The notes below the pieces were generated by a model. It did not search any database and was not told the origin of the DNA. It worked only from the letters and a program-made list of their open reading frames with translations. This document shows positions 1 through 9,468 of a stretch of 64,000 nucleotides of DNA, one piece after another. The stretch spans positions 1,612,001-1,676,000 of the forward strand of contig NZ_PDJJ01000001.1 of the NCBI RefSeq assembly GCF_002563715.1, in the 5' to 3' direction. Within the stretch, counting starts at the first letter, position 1. Each line of letters opens with the position of its first letter. A program made the translations under genes and the position numbers. Origin of the DNA: Isoptericola jiangsuensis (GTDB taxonomy: Bacteria; Actinomycetota; Actinomycetes; Actinomycetales; Cellulomonadaceae).

Positions 1-897
1 GGGTACAAGCACATCGACGACTTCAACGCGGCCGCCCGCTCCGGGAAGATCGTGCCGCCGCCGGGCTCCGAGCGGAAGGTCGCGCCGTACCCGTACCTGC
101 TGGTCGTCGTGGACGAGCTCGCCGACCTCATGATGGTCGCCCCGCGCGACGTCGAGGCGTCGATCCAGCGGATCACCCAGCTCGCCCGCGCCGCCGGCAT
201 CCACCTGGTGCTCGCGACCCAGCGCCCGTCGGTCGACGTCGTCACCGGCCTCATCAAGGCCAACGTGCCGTCCCGCCTGGCGTTCGCGACGTCGTCGCTG
301 GCGGACTCGCGCGTCGTGCTCGACCAGCCCGGCGCGGAGAAGCTCATCGGGCAGGGCGACGCCCTGTTCCTGCCCATGGGCGCGGCCAAGCCGATGCGCG
401 TGCAGGGCGCCTGGGTCACCGAGTCCGAGGTCCACGCCGTCGTCGAGCACGTCAAGGGCCAGCTCAAGCCGACCTACCGCAAGGACGTCACCGCGCCCGC
501 CGCGGCGAAGAAGCAGATCGACGAGGACATCGGCGACGACCTCGACCTGCTGCTCCAGGCGGCCGAGCTCGTGGTGTCCACGCAGTTCGGGTCGACGTCG
601 ATGCTCCAGCGCAAGCTGCGCGTCGGGTTCGCCAAGGCGGGACGCCTCATGGACCTGCTGGAGTCCCGTGAGATCGTCGGCCCGTCCGAGGGGTCGAAGG
701 CGCGCGAGGTGCTCGTGCAGCCCGACGACCTCCCCGGGGCCCTCGCGATCATCCGCGGCGAGACCTCCGAGGCCTACGACCAGGACGCGGACGAGGGCGG
801 CGACCGGTACGCCGACGGCACCGACACCGGGCGACCGCCGGTCGCCACCGACTACCACGACGGCGCCGACACCGACGCGGAGAACCCGGTGCGCTGA
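1..897 (+). CDS. ftsK: DNA translocase FtsK, C-terminal part (5' truncated by window edge)
   Basis: The reading frame is open from base 1, so the gene starts outside the window; 298 residues are present. FtsK is a membrane-anchored, hexameric ATP-driven DNA pump that clears chromosome termini from the closing septum. The visible part holds the end of the RecA-like motor: a Walker B stretch ([13 protein letters not shown], near residues 30-43) and the family-typical segment [23 protein letters not shown] linker follows, then a winged-helix gamma domain (about residues 175-250, with [24 protein letters not shown]), which reads the polar KOPS DNA signals. The tail is acidic and Asp/Gly-rich. The gene ends 21 bases before the convergent CapA-like gene. 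The family assignment is firm; the ATP-binding P-loop lies upstream and cannot be checked. Confidence 0.96.
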   Translation, partial: GYKHIDDFNAAARSGKIVPPPGSERKVAPYPYLLVVVDELADLMMVAPRDVEASIQRITQLARAAGIHLVLATQRPSVDVVTGLIKANVPSRLAFATSSLADSRVVLDQPGAEKLIGQGDALFLPMGAAKPMRVQGAWVTESEVHAVVEHVKGQLKPTYRKDVTAPAAAKKQIDEDIGDDLDLLLQAAELVVSTQFGSTSMLQRKLRVGFAKAGRLMDLLESREIVGPSEGSKAREVLVQPDDLPGALAIIRGETSEAYDQDADEGGDRYADGTDTGRPPVATDYHDGADTDAENPVR

Positions 898-918
898 CCG
901 CCGGCGCGGCGGGTGGGG

Positions 919-2202
919 TCAGTCGGTGCGCCCGACGACCTCGGGCTCGGGACCGGTCGGCTCCGGCGCCTCGGTCCGCTCCGCGGCAGCGTCCCCGACG
1001 GCCGCGGCGACGCGGTCCTCGCGGGCCGCGAGCTCGCCGGCGGACAGCGTCGTGGCGGCGGCGTCGTCCAGGACGTCGGGCAGCGCGTGCACCCGGTGCC
1101 CCGCCGCGATGTCGACGGTGGAGCCGGTCCAGGTCACGTCGACCACCCGGGCCGGGCTCCCGGGTCGCTCCTGGGTGACGTCGGCGACCAGCAGCACGCC
1201 GTTGCTCGTCCGGACGTCGCAGCAGTCCGCGCTCTGGTTCGACAGGAGGTTGCCCAGCCCGTAGGCCACCCACATCCCGTCGCCGCCCGGTCCGCCCGGG
1301 ACGTCGTCGATGCGCTGCGGGACGTGCGCGTGATGGCCGATCACCAGGTCCACGGCGCCCGACTCCGCGAGGGCCGCCACCACGTCGACCTGCTGGTCGG
1401 TGAGGTTCTCCGTGTACTCGACGCCCGCGTGCAGGCTGACGAGCACGAGGTCGGCCCCGTCGCGGCGGGCCCGCTCGGCCTGCGCGACGAGCCGACCGGC
1501 GTCGATGAGGGTGACCGCCCACGGCGCCTGCGACGGCATCGGCAGCCCGTTGAGGCCGTACGTCGCGGACAGGTGCGCGACGGTGAGTGTGCGCCCGGCC
1601 CGCTCGATCTCGTAGAGCTGCGGGGCCTTCTTCTCCGCGGCCGAGCGCGCGGTGCCGACGTGCCCCATCCCGGCCTCGTCGAGGGCGTCCAGCGTCGTCA
1701 CGACGCCGTCGTAGCCACGGTCGACCGAGTGGTTCGACGCGGTCGAGCAGCCGTCCCAGCCCTGCTCCGCGAGCGCGGGGACCAGCCCCGCCGGGGCGCC
1801 GAACATCGGGTACCCGCTCGGGGCGGTGCCCGTCGGCGCGACCGGGACCTCCAGGTGGCACAGGGCGAGGTCGGCCCCCTCGACCCAGTCGTCGAGGCCG
1901 TCCAGCAGCCGGCCGAACTCGTCCCCGCCGCCCGCGGACCGGACGACCGGGTCGTGGGGGAGGAGGTCCCCGGCGGCCAGCACGGTGAACTCCGTGGGCG
2001 GGGCGGGCGCGGGCGGGGCGGACTTGGCGACCGCCACGTCCGGCGACGCCGTCACGGTCCCCGCCGGCGCCGGGTCCGAGGTGACGGCACGGCACGCGCC
2101 GAGCGTGCCGGCGAAGGCGACCGCGGCGACGACGGCACCCACCACCGCGCGCGGCACGGGGCGACGGTGCCGGGCGTGCGTCGGCCGGCGGGCTGCGGTC
2201 AC
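919..2202 (-). CDS. CapA-family (PGA_cap) metallophosphatase-like lipoprotein
   Basis: A 427-residue secreted protein of the CapA/poly-gamma-glutamate biosynthesis fold, related to calcineurin-like phosphoesterases. A basic N-terminus and hydrophobic helix (about residues 19-36) end in a lipobox-like LGAC, so Cys37 is a probable lipidation site. The family core follows: LAAGDLLPHDPVV near residue 75, then SNHSVDRGYDGV (usual form NNH..D.G..G), VSLHAGVEYTE and VIGHHAHVPQ, motifs that resemble metal-binding positions. I chose the GTG at 2202 because a TACGCT box lies six bases upstream, a leaderless layout; the frame extends further upstream, through the divergent pgsA start, without plausible protein. 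No capsule genes lie nearby, so a role in polyglutamate export is not supported; its substrate is unknown. Many actinobacteria carry such stand-alone lipoproteins. Confidence 0.85.
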   Translation of the reverse strand: MTAARRPTHARHRRPVPRAVVGAVVAAVAFAGTLGACRAVTSDPAPAGTVTASPDVAVAKSAPPAPAPPTEFTVLAAGDLLPHDPVVRSAGGGDEFGRLLDGLDDWVEGADLALCHLEVPVAPTGTAPSGYPMFGAPAGLVPALAEQGWDGCSTASNHSVDRGYDGVVTTLDALDEAGMGHVGTARSAAEKKAPQLYEIERAGRTLTVAHLSATYGLNGLPMPSQAPWAVTLIDAGRLVAQAERARRDGADLVLVSLHAGVEYTENLTDQQVDVVAALAESGAVDLVIGHHAHVPQRIDDVPGGPGGDGMWVAYGLGNLLSNQSADCCDVRTSNGVLLVADVTQERPGSPARVVDVTWTGSTVDIAAGHRVHALPDVLDDAAATTLSAGELAAREDRVAAAVGDAAAERTEAPEPTGPEPEVVGRTD

Positions 2203-2295
2203 GGGCGAAGCGTACCGCTGTCGCCCCGCGCCGTGACGCCGGGGGCCGTCGTCGCGCTGCGACCTGCGCCGTCCCACGCACAGTAGGCTGGCGGG
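2203..2295. promoter_or_regulatory. Divergent leaderless promoters for capA-like gene and pgsA
   Basis: On the minus strand TACGCT occupies 2209-2214, exactly six bases before the GTG at 2202. On the plus strand TAGGCT occupies 2284-2289, six bases before the pgsA ATG at 2296. Both fit the TANNNT -10 element of primary-sigma actinobacterial promoters, with transcription starting at or next to the start codon. Neither start has a Shine-Dalgarno sequence. Confidence 0.6.
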
Positions 2296-2877
2296 ATGAC
2301 CGATGCCGCTCCCTCGCCGTGGAACATCGCGAACGCCGTGACGGCGGCGCGCATCGCCCTCGTCCCCGTGTTCGCGGTGCTGCTCCTGGTCGACGACGGC
2401 GACTCGATGCTCTGGCGCCTGGTGGCCACCGGCGTGTTCCTGCTGGCGGCGCTCAGCGACCGCGTCGACGGGCACCTCGCGCGCTCGCGCGGGCTCGTCA
2501 CCGACCTCGGCAAGATCCTCGACCCCATCGCGGACAAGGCCCTCACCGGCACGGCGCTGGTCCTGCTGTGGTGGCCGCTCGGCGAGCTGCCGTGGTGGGT
2601 GCCCGCCGTGATCCTCGTGCGCGAGCTCGGCATCACGGTGATGCGGATGGCGATGCTGCGCTACGCGGTCATGCCGGCCTCGCGCGGCGGCAAGATCAAG
2701 ACCGTCCTGCAGATCGCCGCGATCAGCATCTTCCTGCTCCCGCTCGACCAGCTCCCGTCCGCCGTGACCGTGATCGCCTGGGTGGTCATGGCCGCCGCGA
2801 TCGTCGTCACCCTCGTCACCGGCGTGGACTACGTCGTCCAGGCGGTGCGCCTGCGCCGTCGCGCGACGGACGCATGA
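2296..2877 (+). CDS. pgsA: CDP-diacylglycerol--glycerol-3-phosphate 3-phosphatidyltransferase
   Basis: A 193-residue integral membrane enzyme that joins CDP-diacylglycerol and glycerol 3-phosphate to phosphatidylglycerol phosphate, the committed step to phosphatidylglycerol and cardiolipin. The CDP-alcohol phosphatidyltransferase signature is complete: D-x2-DG-x2-AR-x8-G-x3-D-x3-D, visible as DRVDGHLAR then GKILDPIAD (about residues 55-80). Several hydrophobic helices flank it. Length matches the family. The ATG at 2296 sits six bases after a TAGGCT box. The stop overlaps the start of the next gene (ATGA at 2874-2877), so the two are probably co-translated. The pair lies between ftsK and clgR, as in many actinobacteria. 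Confidence 0.96.
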   Translation: MTDAAPSPWNIANAVTAARIALVPVFAVLLLVDDGDSMLWRLVATGVFLLAALSDRVDGHLARSRGLVTDLGKILDPIADKALTGTALVLLWWPLGELPWWVPAVILVRELGITVMRMAMLRYAVMPASRGGKIKTVLQIAAISIFLLPLDQLPSAVTVIAWVVMAAAIVVTLVTGVDYVVQAVRLRRRATDA

Positions 2878-3347
2878 CCCCCCACGACGTCCTGGCCGCG
2901 GCGCGGTCCCGCGGCTGGACCCTCGGCGTCGCGGAGTCCCTCACCGGCGGGCTGGTCACCGCCCGCCTCGTCGACGTCCCCGGCGCGTCCACCGTGCTGC
3001 GCGGCGGCGTCGTGGCCTACGCCACCGACCTCAAGGCGTCGCTCCTCGACGTCGACCCCGGGCTGCTGGACCGCCGCGGCCCCGTCGACCCGGACGTCGC
3101 CGTCGCGATGGCCGACGGCGTGCGCCGCCGCACGGGCGCCGACGTCGGGCTCGCCACCACCGGCGTCGCCGGCCCCGGACCGCAGGACGGCGTGCCCGCT
3201 GGGACGGTGTTCGTGGCGGTCGTCACGCCCGACGGCCCTCGGGTGACGGGGCTGACCTGCGACGGCGACCGGGACTCCGTGCGCCGCGCCGCGGTCGAGG
3301 CCGTGCTGGGGCTGGCCGGGCGGGCGCTGGCCGGCCCGGGGGAGTGA
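2874..3347 (+). CDS. CinA C-terminal domain protein (nicotinamide-nucleotide amidohydrolase type)
   Basis: A 157-residue stand-alone CinA C-terminal domain; it lacks the N-terminal molybdopterin-binding-like domain of full CinA. The family deamidates nicotinamide mononucleotide to nicotinate mononucleotide in pyridine-nucleotide recycling. Visible motifs are the AESLTGG stretch (about residues 20-26), GGVVAYATDLKASLL, and TTGVAGPGPQDGVPAGTVFVAV. The start overlaps pgsA by four bases (ATGA). The pgsA-cinA-clgR order is common in actinobacteria. The competence-related name is historical; nothing here points to competence. Confidence 0.92.
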   Translation: MTPHDVLAAARSRGWTLGVAESLTGGLVTARLVDVPGASTVLRGGVVAYATDLKASLLDVDPGLLDRRGPVDPDVAVAMADGVRRRTGADVGLATTGVAGPGPQDGVPAGTVFVAVVTPDGPRVTGLTCDGDRDSVRRAAVEAVLGLAGRALAGPGE

Positions 3348-3551
3348 AGGTCCGGTGCGCGTCGGGCGCGGTTCCTGCGCACGACGGACCGCCGGGAACA
3401 CGGCGGGCACCTCGCGCGTTGCGCAGGTGTGATCGCGAACAGGCCACGAACCCGTATCGATGCGCGTCCCGCTCGACGTACCGCGCTCGGGTCGCGGTAC
3501 GGTAGTGCCACCCCCGGCCCGGGGGAGCTCGACGAAGGAAGGGGGCGCGAC
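3348..3551 (+). promoter_or_regulatory. clgR upstream region with inverted repeat over candidate -10
   Basis: The 204-base cinA-clgR gap holds a perfect 8-base inverted repeat, GTACCGCG (3478-3485) and CGCGGTAC (3493-3500), with a 7-base centre. It overlaps a candidate -10, TACGGT at 3498-3503. A CGC-N5-GCG sequence, resembling the core reported for ClgR sites, lies at 3413-3423, but such a short motif is expected often by chance in this base composition. A strong purine ribosome-binding stretch (GAAGGAAGGGGG) precedes the ATG at 3552. I infer autoregulation because clgR genes are autoregulated elsewhere; the operator itself is unproven. Confidence 0.45.
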
Positions 3552-3881
3552 ATGATCGTCCTGCGACGGGAGATCGGTGACGTGCTGCGTGACGCACGCC
3601 AGCGACAGGGCCGCACCCTGCGCGAGGTGTCGTCAGCCGCCCGGGTCTCGCTCGGCTACCTCTCCGAGGTGGAGCGCGGGCAGAAGGAGGCGTCCTCCGA
3701 GCTCCTCGCGTCCATCTGCGAGGCGCTCGACGTGCCGCTGTCCCTCGTCCTGCGCGAGGTGAGCGACCGCATCGCGGTCGCCGAGGGCCTGCAGATCCCC
3801 GACACCATCCCGGCCGACGTGCTCGCGGGCATGTACGCCCGCGGCGGCGCGCCGCGCGGGGACCTCACGCCGGTCGGCTGA
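3552..3881 (+). CDS. clgR: ClgR-type XRE-family transcriptional activator
   Basis: A 109-residue cytoplasmic DNA-binding protein with a helix-turn-helix of the Cro/CI (XRE) class in its first 70 residues ([59 protein letters not shown] is the domain, at about residues 6-64). ClgR activates clp protease and other stress genes in Streptomyces, Corynebacterium and Mycobacterium. Length and the position after pgsA-cinA both match the family. The frame is open upstream, but the ATG at 3552 has a strong ribosome-binding site and gives the usual N-terminus. The C-terminal tail is short and may hold a Clp degradation signal, as known for other ClgRs; I cannot verify that from sequence. The last 17 bases overlap the convergent glycosylase gene. 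Confidence 0.92.
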   Translation: MIVLRREIGDVLRDARQRQGRTLREVSSAARVSLGYLSEVERGQKEASSELLASICEALDVPLSLVLREVSDRIAVAEGLQIPDTIPADVLAGMYARGGAPRGDLTPVG

Positions 3882-4689
3882 GCCGGGAGGCGCCGTCCCC
3901 CGACCCGGTCGGGGCCTGGCAGGTCGGGCACCAGAACACCGGCCGCTCGTAGGGCGGCTCGTTCGCCTGCCCCACCTGGACGGGCGTGCGGCAGCGCACG
4001 CACGGCGCGCCGAGCCGCCCGTGGACGGCGCGCGGTACATGCTGCAGCCCGCGCTCGGCGCCGATCCGCACGCTCCCCGCCAGCAGCCGGCGTGCCGTGC
4101 GCAGCAGGAGCTCCCGCCCGGCGTCGTCGAGCGAGTCCGCGGGCGCCCACGGGTGCAGCCGCAGCGTGAACAGGGTCTCCGCCATCCAGATCGTGCCGAG
4201 ACCCGCGACCACCTGCTGGTCGAGCAGCACGTCGCACAGCGGACGCCCGCCCTGCGCGGCGAGGAGCTCCACCCCGCGCGCCAGCCCCTCGCCCTCGAAG
4301 TCGTCCCCCAGCACGTCCGGCCCGAGCCGCGCCAGCAGGCGCGGCTCGTCGCGCGTGCGCAGCACGTCCAGCATCCCGAGCCGCCACCCCACGCACGTCC
4401 AGCGCTCCGTCCCGAGGACCGCCCGGACCATGTGGTGGCCGGGGACCGGCGCCGACGCCGGGGTGACGCGCCACTCGCCCTCCATCCGCAGGTGGGTGTG
4501 CAGGGTGCGCCCGTCGTCGAAGCGCGTCAGCAGGTGCTTGCCGTAGGCGACGCACGACACGACGCGGCGCCCGGTCAGCACCGTCGTCGCCGCCCCCGGC
4601 CAGCGCAGGTCGGCGCGCGTCAGGGGCCCGTCGGCCAGCGCTCGCTCCAGGCGGGCGGCCGTCAGCCGCAGCACGTCACCCTCCGGCAC
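3865..4689 (-). CDS. Fpg/Nei-family DNA glycosylase (endonuclease VIII-like, Nei2 type)
   Basis: A 274-residue base-excision repair enzyme: a bifunctional glycosylase/AP lyase that removes oxidised bases. After the initiator it reads PEGD, giving the catalytic Pro2 and Glu3; the start at 4689 (GTG, with GGGAGG upstream) is fixed by this. The sequence GKHLLTRF carries the conserved lysine. A helix-two-turn-helix is visible as [18 protein letters not shown] (about residue 160). The C-terminus has a zinc finger with CVRC and CPTC pairs separated by 20 residues. Substrate choice within the Fpg/Nei family cannot be read off, though PEGD starts are typical of actinobacterial Nei proteins. It lies just downstream of lhr on the same strand, 26 bases away, and overlaps clgR tail to tail. 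Confidence 0.9.
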   Translation of the reverse strand: MPEGDVLRLTAARLERALADGPLTRADLRWPGAATTVLTGRRVVSCVAYGKHLLTRFDDGRTLHTHLRMEGEWRVTPASAPVPGHHMVRAVLGTERWTCVGWRLGMLDVLRTRDEPRLLARLGPDVLGDDFEGEGLARGVELLAAQGGRPLCDVLLDQQVVAGLGTIWMAETLFTLRLHPWAPADSLDDAGRELLLRTARRLLAGSVRIGAERGLQHVPRAVHGRLGAPCVRCRTPVQVGQANEPPYERPVFWCPTCQAPTGSGDGASRLSRPA

Positions 4690-4715
4690 GACACCTCCCT
4701 CGTCCGTCCCCCAGG

Positions 4716-7700
4716 CTAGCGACCCACCCGCAGGCCTTGCGGCGTGACCGTGAACCCCGCCGCCAGCAGGGCCGACACCGCGGGTCCCCGCGCGGGGACC
4801 GCGTCGAGCGCGGCCACCCCGTCGACCACGCGCACGGTCAGCCGGCCCAGCCGGTCCGCACGCGCGTCGCCCGCCAGGGTCGCGGCGGCCGCCGCCAGGA
4901 GCTCGGGCTCGTCGGTGAACGTCAGCACCGTGCGCCCGCCCCGCTCCACGTAGAGGCCGAGCGCGCCGTCCACGAGCACGACCACCGCTCCCGCCTTGCG
5001 GCCCGGGCGGTGCGCCGCCGCGCGGTCCGGCCCGGCGGCCGGCCAGGGCAGCGCCGCACCGTACGGGTTCGCGGGGTCGGTCGCCGCGAGCAGCAGCGTG
5101 CGGTGCGGGGCGTCCGGGTCGGCCCGGAGCCGGTCCCGTTCCGCGGCGTCCGCCCGCAGGCGGTCGACGGCCCCCGGCAGCGCGAACTGGGCGCCGCCGA
5201 GCCGCTCCACGAAGTACCCGCGGCGGACCGCTCCGCGCTCCTCCAGGCCGCTGAGCACGCGGTAGACGTCGCGGAACCGGCCCGTCACCCCCTCGGCGGG
5301 CGCCATCGCGCGGGTGAGCACGCCGTGGCGGTCCAGCAGCACCTGCGTCACGGCGTGCGCCAGGACGGTGGCGTCCTCCTCCCGGGCGGGCAGGGCCGAC
5401 CACCGTCCGCCCCCGCCGCGCGGCACCACCGGCCGCGACCCGGCGAACCGAGAACGCCGCAGCGGACGCGCCCGGGCGCCCGGGCGCCCGGACCGGTGGG
5501 CCCGCGCACGGGACCCGAGCCGCTCCCGCAGCGCGCCGATCCCGTCGTTCGTCACGTGCCCGGACCAGACCAGGTCCCACAGCACCTCGAGGACCTCGTC
5601 AGGACCGTGCCCCGTCACCTCCGCCAGCGGCCCGAGGAAGTAGCCGCCCGACCCCGTCAGGTGGTCCAGCACCGCACGGTGCAGCGGCGTGTCCAGCGGG
5701 CCGTCCGGCTCCACCTCGTCGGGCGCGGCCAGGGTCAGCGGGGCGTCCTCGGCCAGGTGGAGGCTCACCGTCCCGTCCCCGCCGCCCGCCGTGCTCGGCG
5801 GCCGGTGCCCGGCCCACAGCACCTCCCCGGTGGTCGTCAGCTGGTCGAGCAGCGCCGGGGTGTAGCCCTCCACGCGGGCCGGCAGCACCAGGGTCTCCAG
5901 GGCCGACGCCGGGACCGCCGCTCCGGCGAGCTGCTCCACGGCGCGCAGCAGGCCGTCCGTGCCGCGCAGCGCGCGCGTGCCCACCTCCTGCCAGCGGGGC
6001 AGGAACAGCCCCAGGGCCTCCGGCTCGACCGGCTCCACCTCCGCGCGCAGCGCCGCCAACGACCGACGACGCAGGACCTGCAGCACCCCGACGTCGCAGA
6101 ACTCGTCGCCCGTCCCCCCGATCACCTCCGGCCGCAGCGCACCGCGCACCACGACCCCCGCCTCGACGAGCACCGCCAGGGCGTGGGCCACGACCGCGTG
6201 CCCCAGACCGAACCGGTGCGCCACCTCGGCGGCCGTGAACGGCCCGTGGGTGCGGGCGTGCCGTCGCACCAGGTCGCCCAGCGGGTCCGGCCCGCCGTCG
6301 AGCACCTGCTCCGCGAGCCCCGCGGGCAGCTCCACGCCCAGGGCGTCACGCAGGCGGCCCGCGTCGTCGACCACCGCCCACCGCTCGACGCCGCCGCGGC
6401 GGAAGCGCAGCACCCGCCGGTCCCGCTCGAGCCCGGTCAGCCAGCCGGGCACGTCCGCCGACCGCTCCGGCACGGTCCGTGCGACGAGGTCGCCCAGCGG
6501 GTGCGGGCCGGTGCGGCGCAGGACGTCCCACAGGGCCTCGGCGTCCCGCGCCCGCCGGTCCGGGGCGAGCGCCTGCAGCTCGTCCTGCGTCCGGGTGACC
6601 GCCTCGGGATCCAGCAGGTCCGCGAGGTCGGTCGCGCCCTGCTCGCCCAGGAGCTCGGCCAGGAGGTCGGCGTCGAGGGTGAGGGCCGCGGCACGCCGCT
6701 CGGCCAGGGGGGCGTCGCCGTCGTAGAGGAACTGCGCGGTGTACCCGAACAGCAGGGAGCGGGCGAAGGGGGAGGGCTGGGGCGTCGTCACCTCGACCAG
6801 CCCGACCCGTCCCGCGGCCACGTCCGTCAGGAGGGTGCGCAGCGCCGCGACGTCGAAGTCGTCCTGGAGGCACTCGCGGGCCGCCTCCAGCATGATCGGG
6901 AACTCGGGGTGGGCGGACGCCACCTGGAGGAGCTGCGCCGCGCGCTGGCGCTGCTGCCACAGCGGCGCGCGCCGGTCCGGGCGCCGGCGGGGGAGCAGCA
7001 GGGCGCGGGCCGCGGCCTCCCGGAACCGGGCCGCGAACAGCACCGACGAGCCGAGCTCCGCACGCACCGCGGCGTCCAGGTCCGCCGGGTCCACCAGCAG
7101 GTCGTCCGCGCCCACCTGCGGGTCGGTGACGACCGCCTCCAGGTCCCACGGCGAGTCCCCGGGCAGGCGCAGCACGATCCCGTCGTCCGACGGCATCGCC
7201 GCGACGTCCGCCCCGAGGCGCTCGCGCAGCCGGGCCGCGACGACCAGCGCCCACGGGGTGTGCACGCGCGCGCCGTACGGGGAGTGGACCACGACCCGCC
7301 AGTCGCCGAGCTCGTCGCGGAACCGCTCCACGACGAGCGTCCGGTCGTCCGGGACCCGGCCGGTCGCCTCGCGCTGCTCGGTGAGGTAGGCGGCGAGGTT
7401 GTCGGCCGCCCACGGGTCCAGCCCGGCGTCGGCGAGGTAGGCCCGCCCGCGGGCGGGGTCCGCGGCCAGCGCGGCGTCGGCCTCGCGGCGGAACTCGCCG
7501 ACGGCCCGGCCCAGGGGCGCGGGCCGCCCCGGTGCGTCGCCCTTCCAGAACGGCAGGCGCCCGGGCAGCCCGGGCGCGGGCGTGACGAGCACCCGGTCGG
7601 GGGTGATGTCGTCGATCCGCCACGTCGACGACCCGAGCGTGAACGTGTCGCCCACGCGCGACTCGTAGACCATCTCCTCGTCGAGCTCGCCGACCCGCTT

Positions 7701-9428
7701 GCCGCCGCGCCCGCCCTCGTCGCCGGCGAGGTAGACGCCGTACATGCCGCGGTCGGGGATGGTGCCGCCGCTGGTGACGGCGAGCCGCTGGGCGCCCGGG
7801 CGGGCCGAGAGCCGGCCGGTGGCGCGGTCCCACACGACGCGCGGCCGCAGCTCGGCGAACTCCTCGCTCGGGTAGCGGCCCGCCAGCATGTCGAGCACGC
7901 CGTGCCACGTCGCGTCGCCGAGCGCGCGGAACGGTGCGGCGCGCCGGACCAGCGCGAGCAGGTCGTCGGCCGTGCGGTCCTCGAGCGCGAGCGTCGCCAC
8001 GACCTGCTGGGCGAGCACGTCCAGCGGGTTCGACACGACGTGCAGGGGCTCGATGTCGCCCGCGAGCATCCGCTGCGCCACCACGGCGGCGGGCACGAGG
8101 TCCCCCCGGTGCGTCGGCAGCACCACGCCGTGGGACACCGCGCCCACCTGGTGCCCGGCGCGTCCCACCCGCTGCAGCCCGCTGGCCACCGACGGCGGCG
8201 CCCCGACCTGCACGACGAGGTCGACGGCCCCCATGTCGATGCCGAGCTCCAGGGACGACGTCGCCACGACGGCGGGCAGCGTGCCCGCCTTGAGCTCGGA
8301 CTCGGTGCGGGTGCGCTCGGTGCGGCTCATCGAGCCGTGGTGCGCGCGGGCCAGGACGGGGACGTCGTCGGGCAGGGGCGAGGCCGTGCCCGACTGCCCC
8401 GGTGCCTCGGCCGCCTGCGTCGTCCCCGGGTCCGCGACGGCGAGGCCCTGCCGCTCGGCCCACGTCTCGTTGATCCGGGCCGTCATGCGCTCGGCCGCGC
8501 GTCGCGAGTTCGTGAAGACGAGGGTGGAGCGGCGCTCGGCGACCAGGTCGACCACCCGGTCCGTGACGTGCGGCCACACCGACGCCTGCCGGGCGGGCGA
8601 CGTCGCCGCGCCGGCGAGGTCGTCGCCGGGGGTGCCGGCGTCGGCGAGGTCGGTGAGGTCGGGCACGGGCACCGCGACGCTGAGGTCCCAGCGCTTGGTG
8701 GACGGCGGCGCGACGACGACGACCTCCCGCCCGCCGTCCGCCGGCGTCCGGCCGCCGCCGAGGAACCCGGCGACCGCGTCGACGGGCCGGACCGTCGCCG
8801 ACAGGCCGATCCGTTGCGCGGGCCGGGACAGCAGCTCGTCGAGGCGTTCCAGGCTCACGGCCAGGTGCGCCCCGCGCTTGGTCCCGGCGAGGGCGTGGAT
8901 CTCGTCGACGACCACGGTCTCGACGCCCGCCAGGCCCGCCCGGGCCGAGGACGTCAGCACGAGGAAGAGCGACTCGGGCGTGGTGACGAGGACGTCGGGC
9001 GGGCGGGCGGCGAACGACCGGCGCTCGGACGCCGGGGTGTCGCCGGTGCGCATCCCGACCGTGACCTCGGGCGCCGGCGTGCCCCGGCGGGCGGCGGCCT
9101 GCCGGATGCCGGTGAGGGGTGCGCGCAGGTTGCGCTGCACGTCGGCGGCCAGCGCCTTGAGGGGGGAGACGTACAGCACGCGGCAGCGCAGCGCGGCGTC
9201 GGGCGGGGGAGCGGACAGCAGGCGGTCCACGGCCCAGAGGAACGCGGCGAGCGTCTTGCCGGATCCGGTCGGGGCGACGACGAGGGCGTGGTCGCCCGCG
9301 CCGATCGCGTCCCACGCGCCCGCCTGCGCGGGCGTGGGCCCGTCGAACGATCCGCCGAACCAGTCGCGCGTGGCCGCGGAGAAGTGCGCGAGCGGGTCGG
9401 TCGAGGTGGCCACCGCCCCATCCTGCAC
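4716..9428 (-). CDS. lhr: Large ATP-dependent helicase Lhr
   Basis: A 1570-residue superfamily-2 helicase, the long Lhr form typical of actinobacteria (mycobacterial Lhr is about 1500 residues). Known Lhr proteins move 3'-to-5' on single-stranded DNA, unwind RNA:DNA hybrids and belong to DNA-damage responses. Visible: Walker A APTGSGKT (residues 52-59), SPLKALAADVQRNL (motif Ia), VVVDEIHALAGTKRG (motif II, DEIH, near residue 180), LSATVRP (motif III), and motif VI QRVGRAGH. The winged-helix, Lhr-core and long C-terminal region fill the rest. The chosen start is the GTG at 9428; a second GTG five codons later (MATSTDPLAHF) is possible. It is followed closely by the Nei-type glycosylase, a plausible repair pair. 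A large ORF antisense to the whole gene is a composition artefact. Confidence 0.93.
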   Translation of the reverse strand: MQDGAVATSTDPLAHFSAATRDWFGGSFDGPTPAQAGAWDAIGAGDHALVVAPTGSGKTLAAFLWAVDRLLSAPPPDAALRCRVLYVSPLKALAADVQRNLRAPLTGIRQAAARRGTPAPEVTVGMRTGDTPASERRSFAARPPDVLVTTPESLFLVLTSSARAGLAGVETVVVDEIHALAGTKRGAHLAVSLERLDELLSRPAQRIGLSATVRPVDAVAGFLGGGRTPADGGREVVVVAPPSTKRWDLSVAVPVPDLTDLADAGTPGDDLAGAATSPARQASVWPHVTDRVVDLVAERRSTLVFTNSRRAAERMTARINETWAERQGLAVADPGTTQAAEAPGQSGTASPLPDDVPVLARAHHGSMSRTERTRTESELKAGTLPAVVATSSLELGIDMGAVDLVVQVGAPPSVASGLQRVGRAGHQVGAVSHGVVLPTHRGDLVPAAVVAQRMLAGDIEPLHVVSNPLDVLAQQVVATLALEDRTADDLLALVRRAAPFRALGDATWHGVLDMLAGRYPSEEFAELRPRVVWDRATGRLSARPGAQRLAVTSGGTIPDRGMYGVYLAGDEGGRGGKRVGELDEEMVYESRVGDTFTLGSSTWRIDDITPDRVLVTPAPGLPGRLPFWKGDAPGRPAPLGRAVGEFRREADAALAADPARGRAYLADAGLDPWAADNLAAYLTEQREATGRVPDDRTLVVERFRDELGDWRVVVHSPYGARVHTPWALVVAARLRERLGADVAAMPSDDGIVLRLPGDSPWDLEAVVTDPQVGADDLLVDPADLDAAVRAELGSSVLFAARFREAAARALLLPRRRPDRRAPLWQQRQRAAQLLQVASAHPEFPIMLEAARECLQDDFDVAALRTLLTDVAAGRVGLVEVTTPQPSPFARSLLFGYTAQFLYDGDAPLAERRAAALTLDADLLAELLGEQGATDLADLLDPEAVTRTQDELQALAPDRRARDAEALWDVLRRTGPHPLGDLVARTVPERSADVPGWLTGLERDRRVLRFRRGGVERWAVVDDAGRLRDALGVELPAGLAEQVLDGGPDPLGDLVRRHARTHGPFTAAEVAHRFGLGHAVVAHALAVLVEAGVVVRGALRPEVIGGTGDEFCDVGVLQVLRRRSLAALRAEVEPVEPEALGLFLPRWQEVGTRALRGTDGLLRAVEQLAGAAVPASALETLVLPARVEGYTPALLDQLTTTGEVLWAGHRPPSTAGGGDGTVSLHLAEDAPLTLAAPDEVEPDGPLDTPLHRAVLDHLTGSGGYFLGPLAEVTGHGPDEVLEVLWDLVWSGHVTNDGIGALRERLGSRARAHRSGRPGARARPLRRSRFAGSRPVVPRGGGGRWSALPAREEDATVLAHAVTQVLLDRHGVLTRAMAPAEGVTGRFRDVYRVLSGLEERGAVRRGYFVERLGGAQFALPGAVDRLRADAAERDRLRADPDAPHRTLLLAATDPANPYGAALPWPAAGPDRAAAHRPGRKAGAVVVLVDGALGLYVERGGRTVLTFTDEPELLAAAAATLAGDARADRLGRLTVRVVDGVAALDAVPARGPAVSALLAAGFTVTPQGLRVGR

Positions 9429-9435
9429 CGGTGCA
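9424..9435. promoter_or_regulatory. 12-base perfect palindrome at the lhr start codon
   Basis: TGCACCGGTGCA is a perfect palindrome that spans the lhr GTG start and lies 33 bases before the divergent DUF3046 gene. It could be an operator, but a single short GC palindrome is weak evidence. Confidence 0.25.
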
Positions 9436-9468
9436 CCGACACCGCGCCGGACGTGCGAAGGTGGTGCG

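Noticed and set aside
897-914. Terminator between ftsK and the capA-like gene
   Set aside because: Only a 5-base stem (CCGCC/GGCGG) is present, too weak to call.
3413-3423. CGC-N5-GCG as a ClgR binding site
   Set aside because: Six defined GC bases occur many times by chance in this composition; kept only as a remark in the clgR upstream entry.
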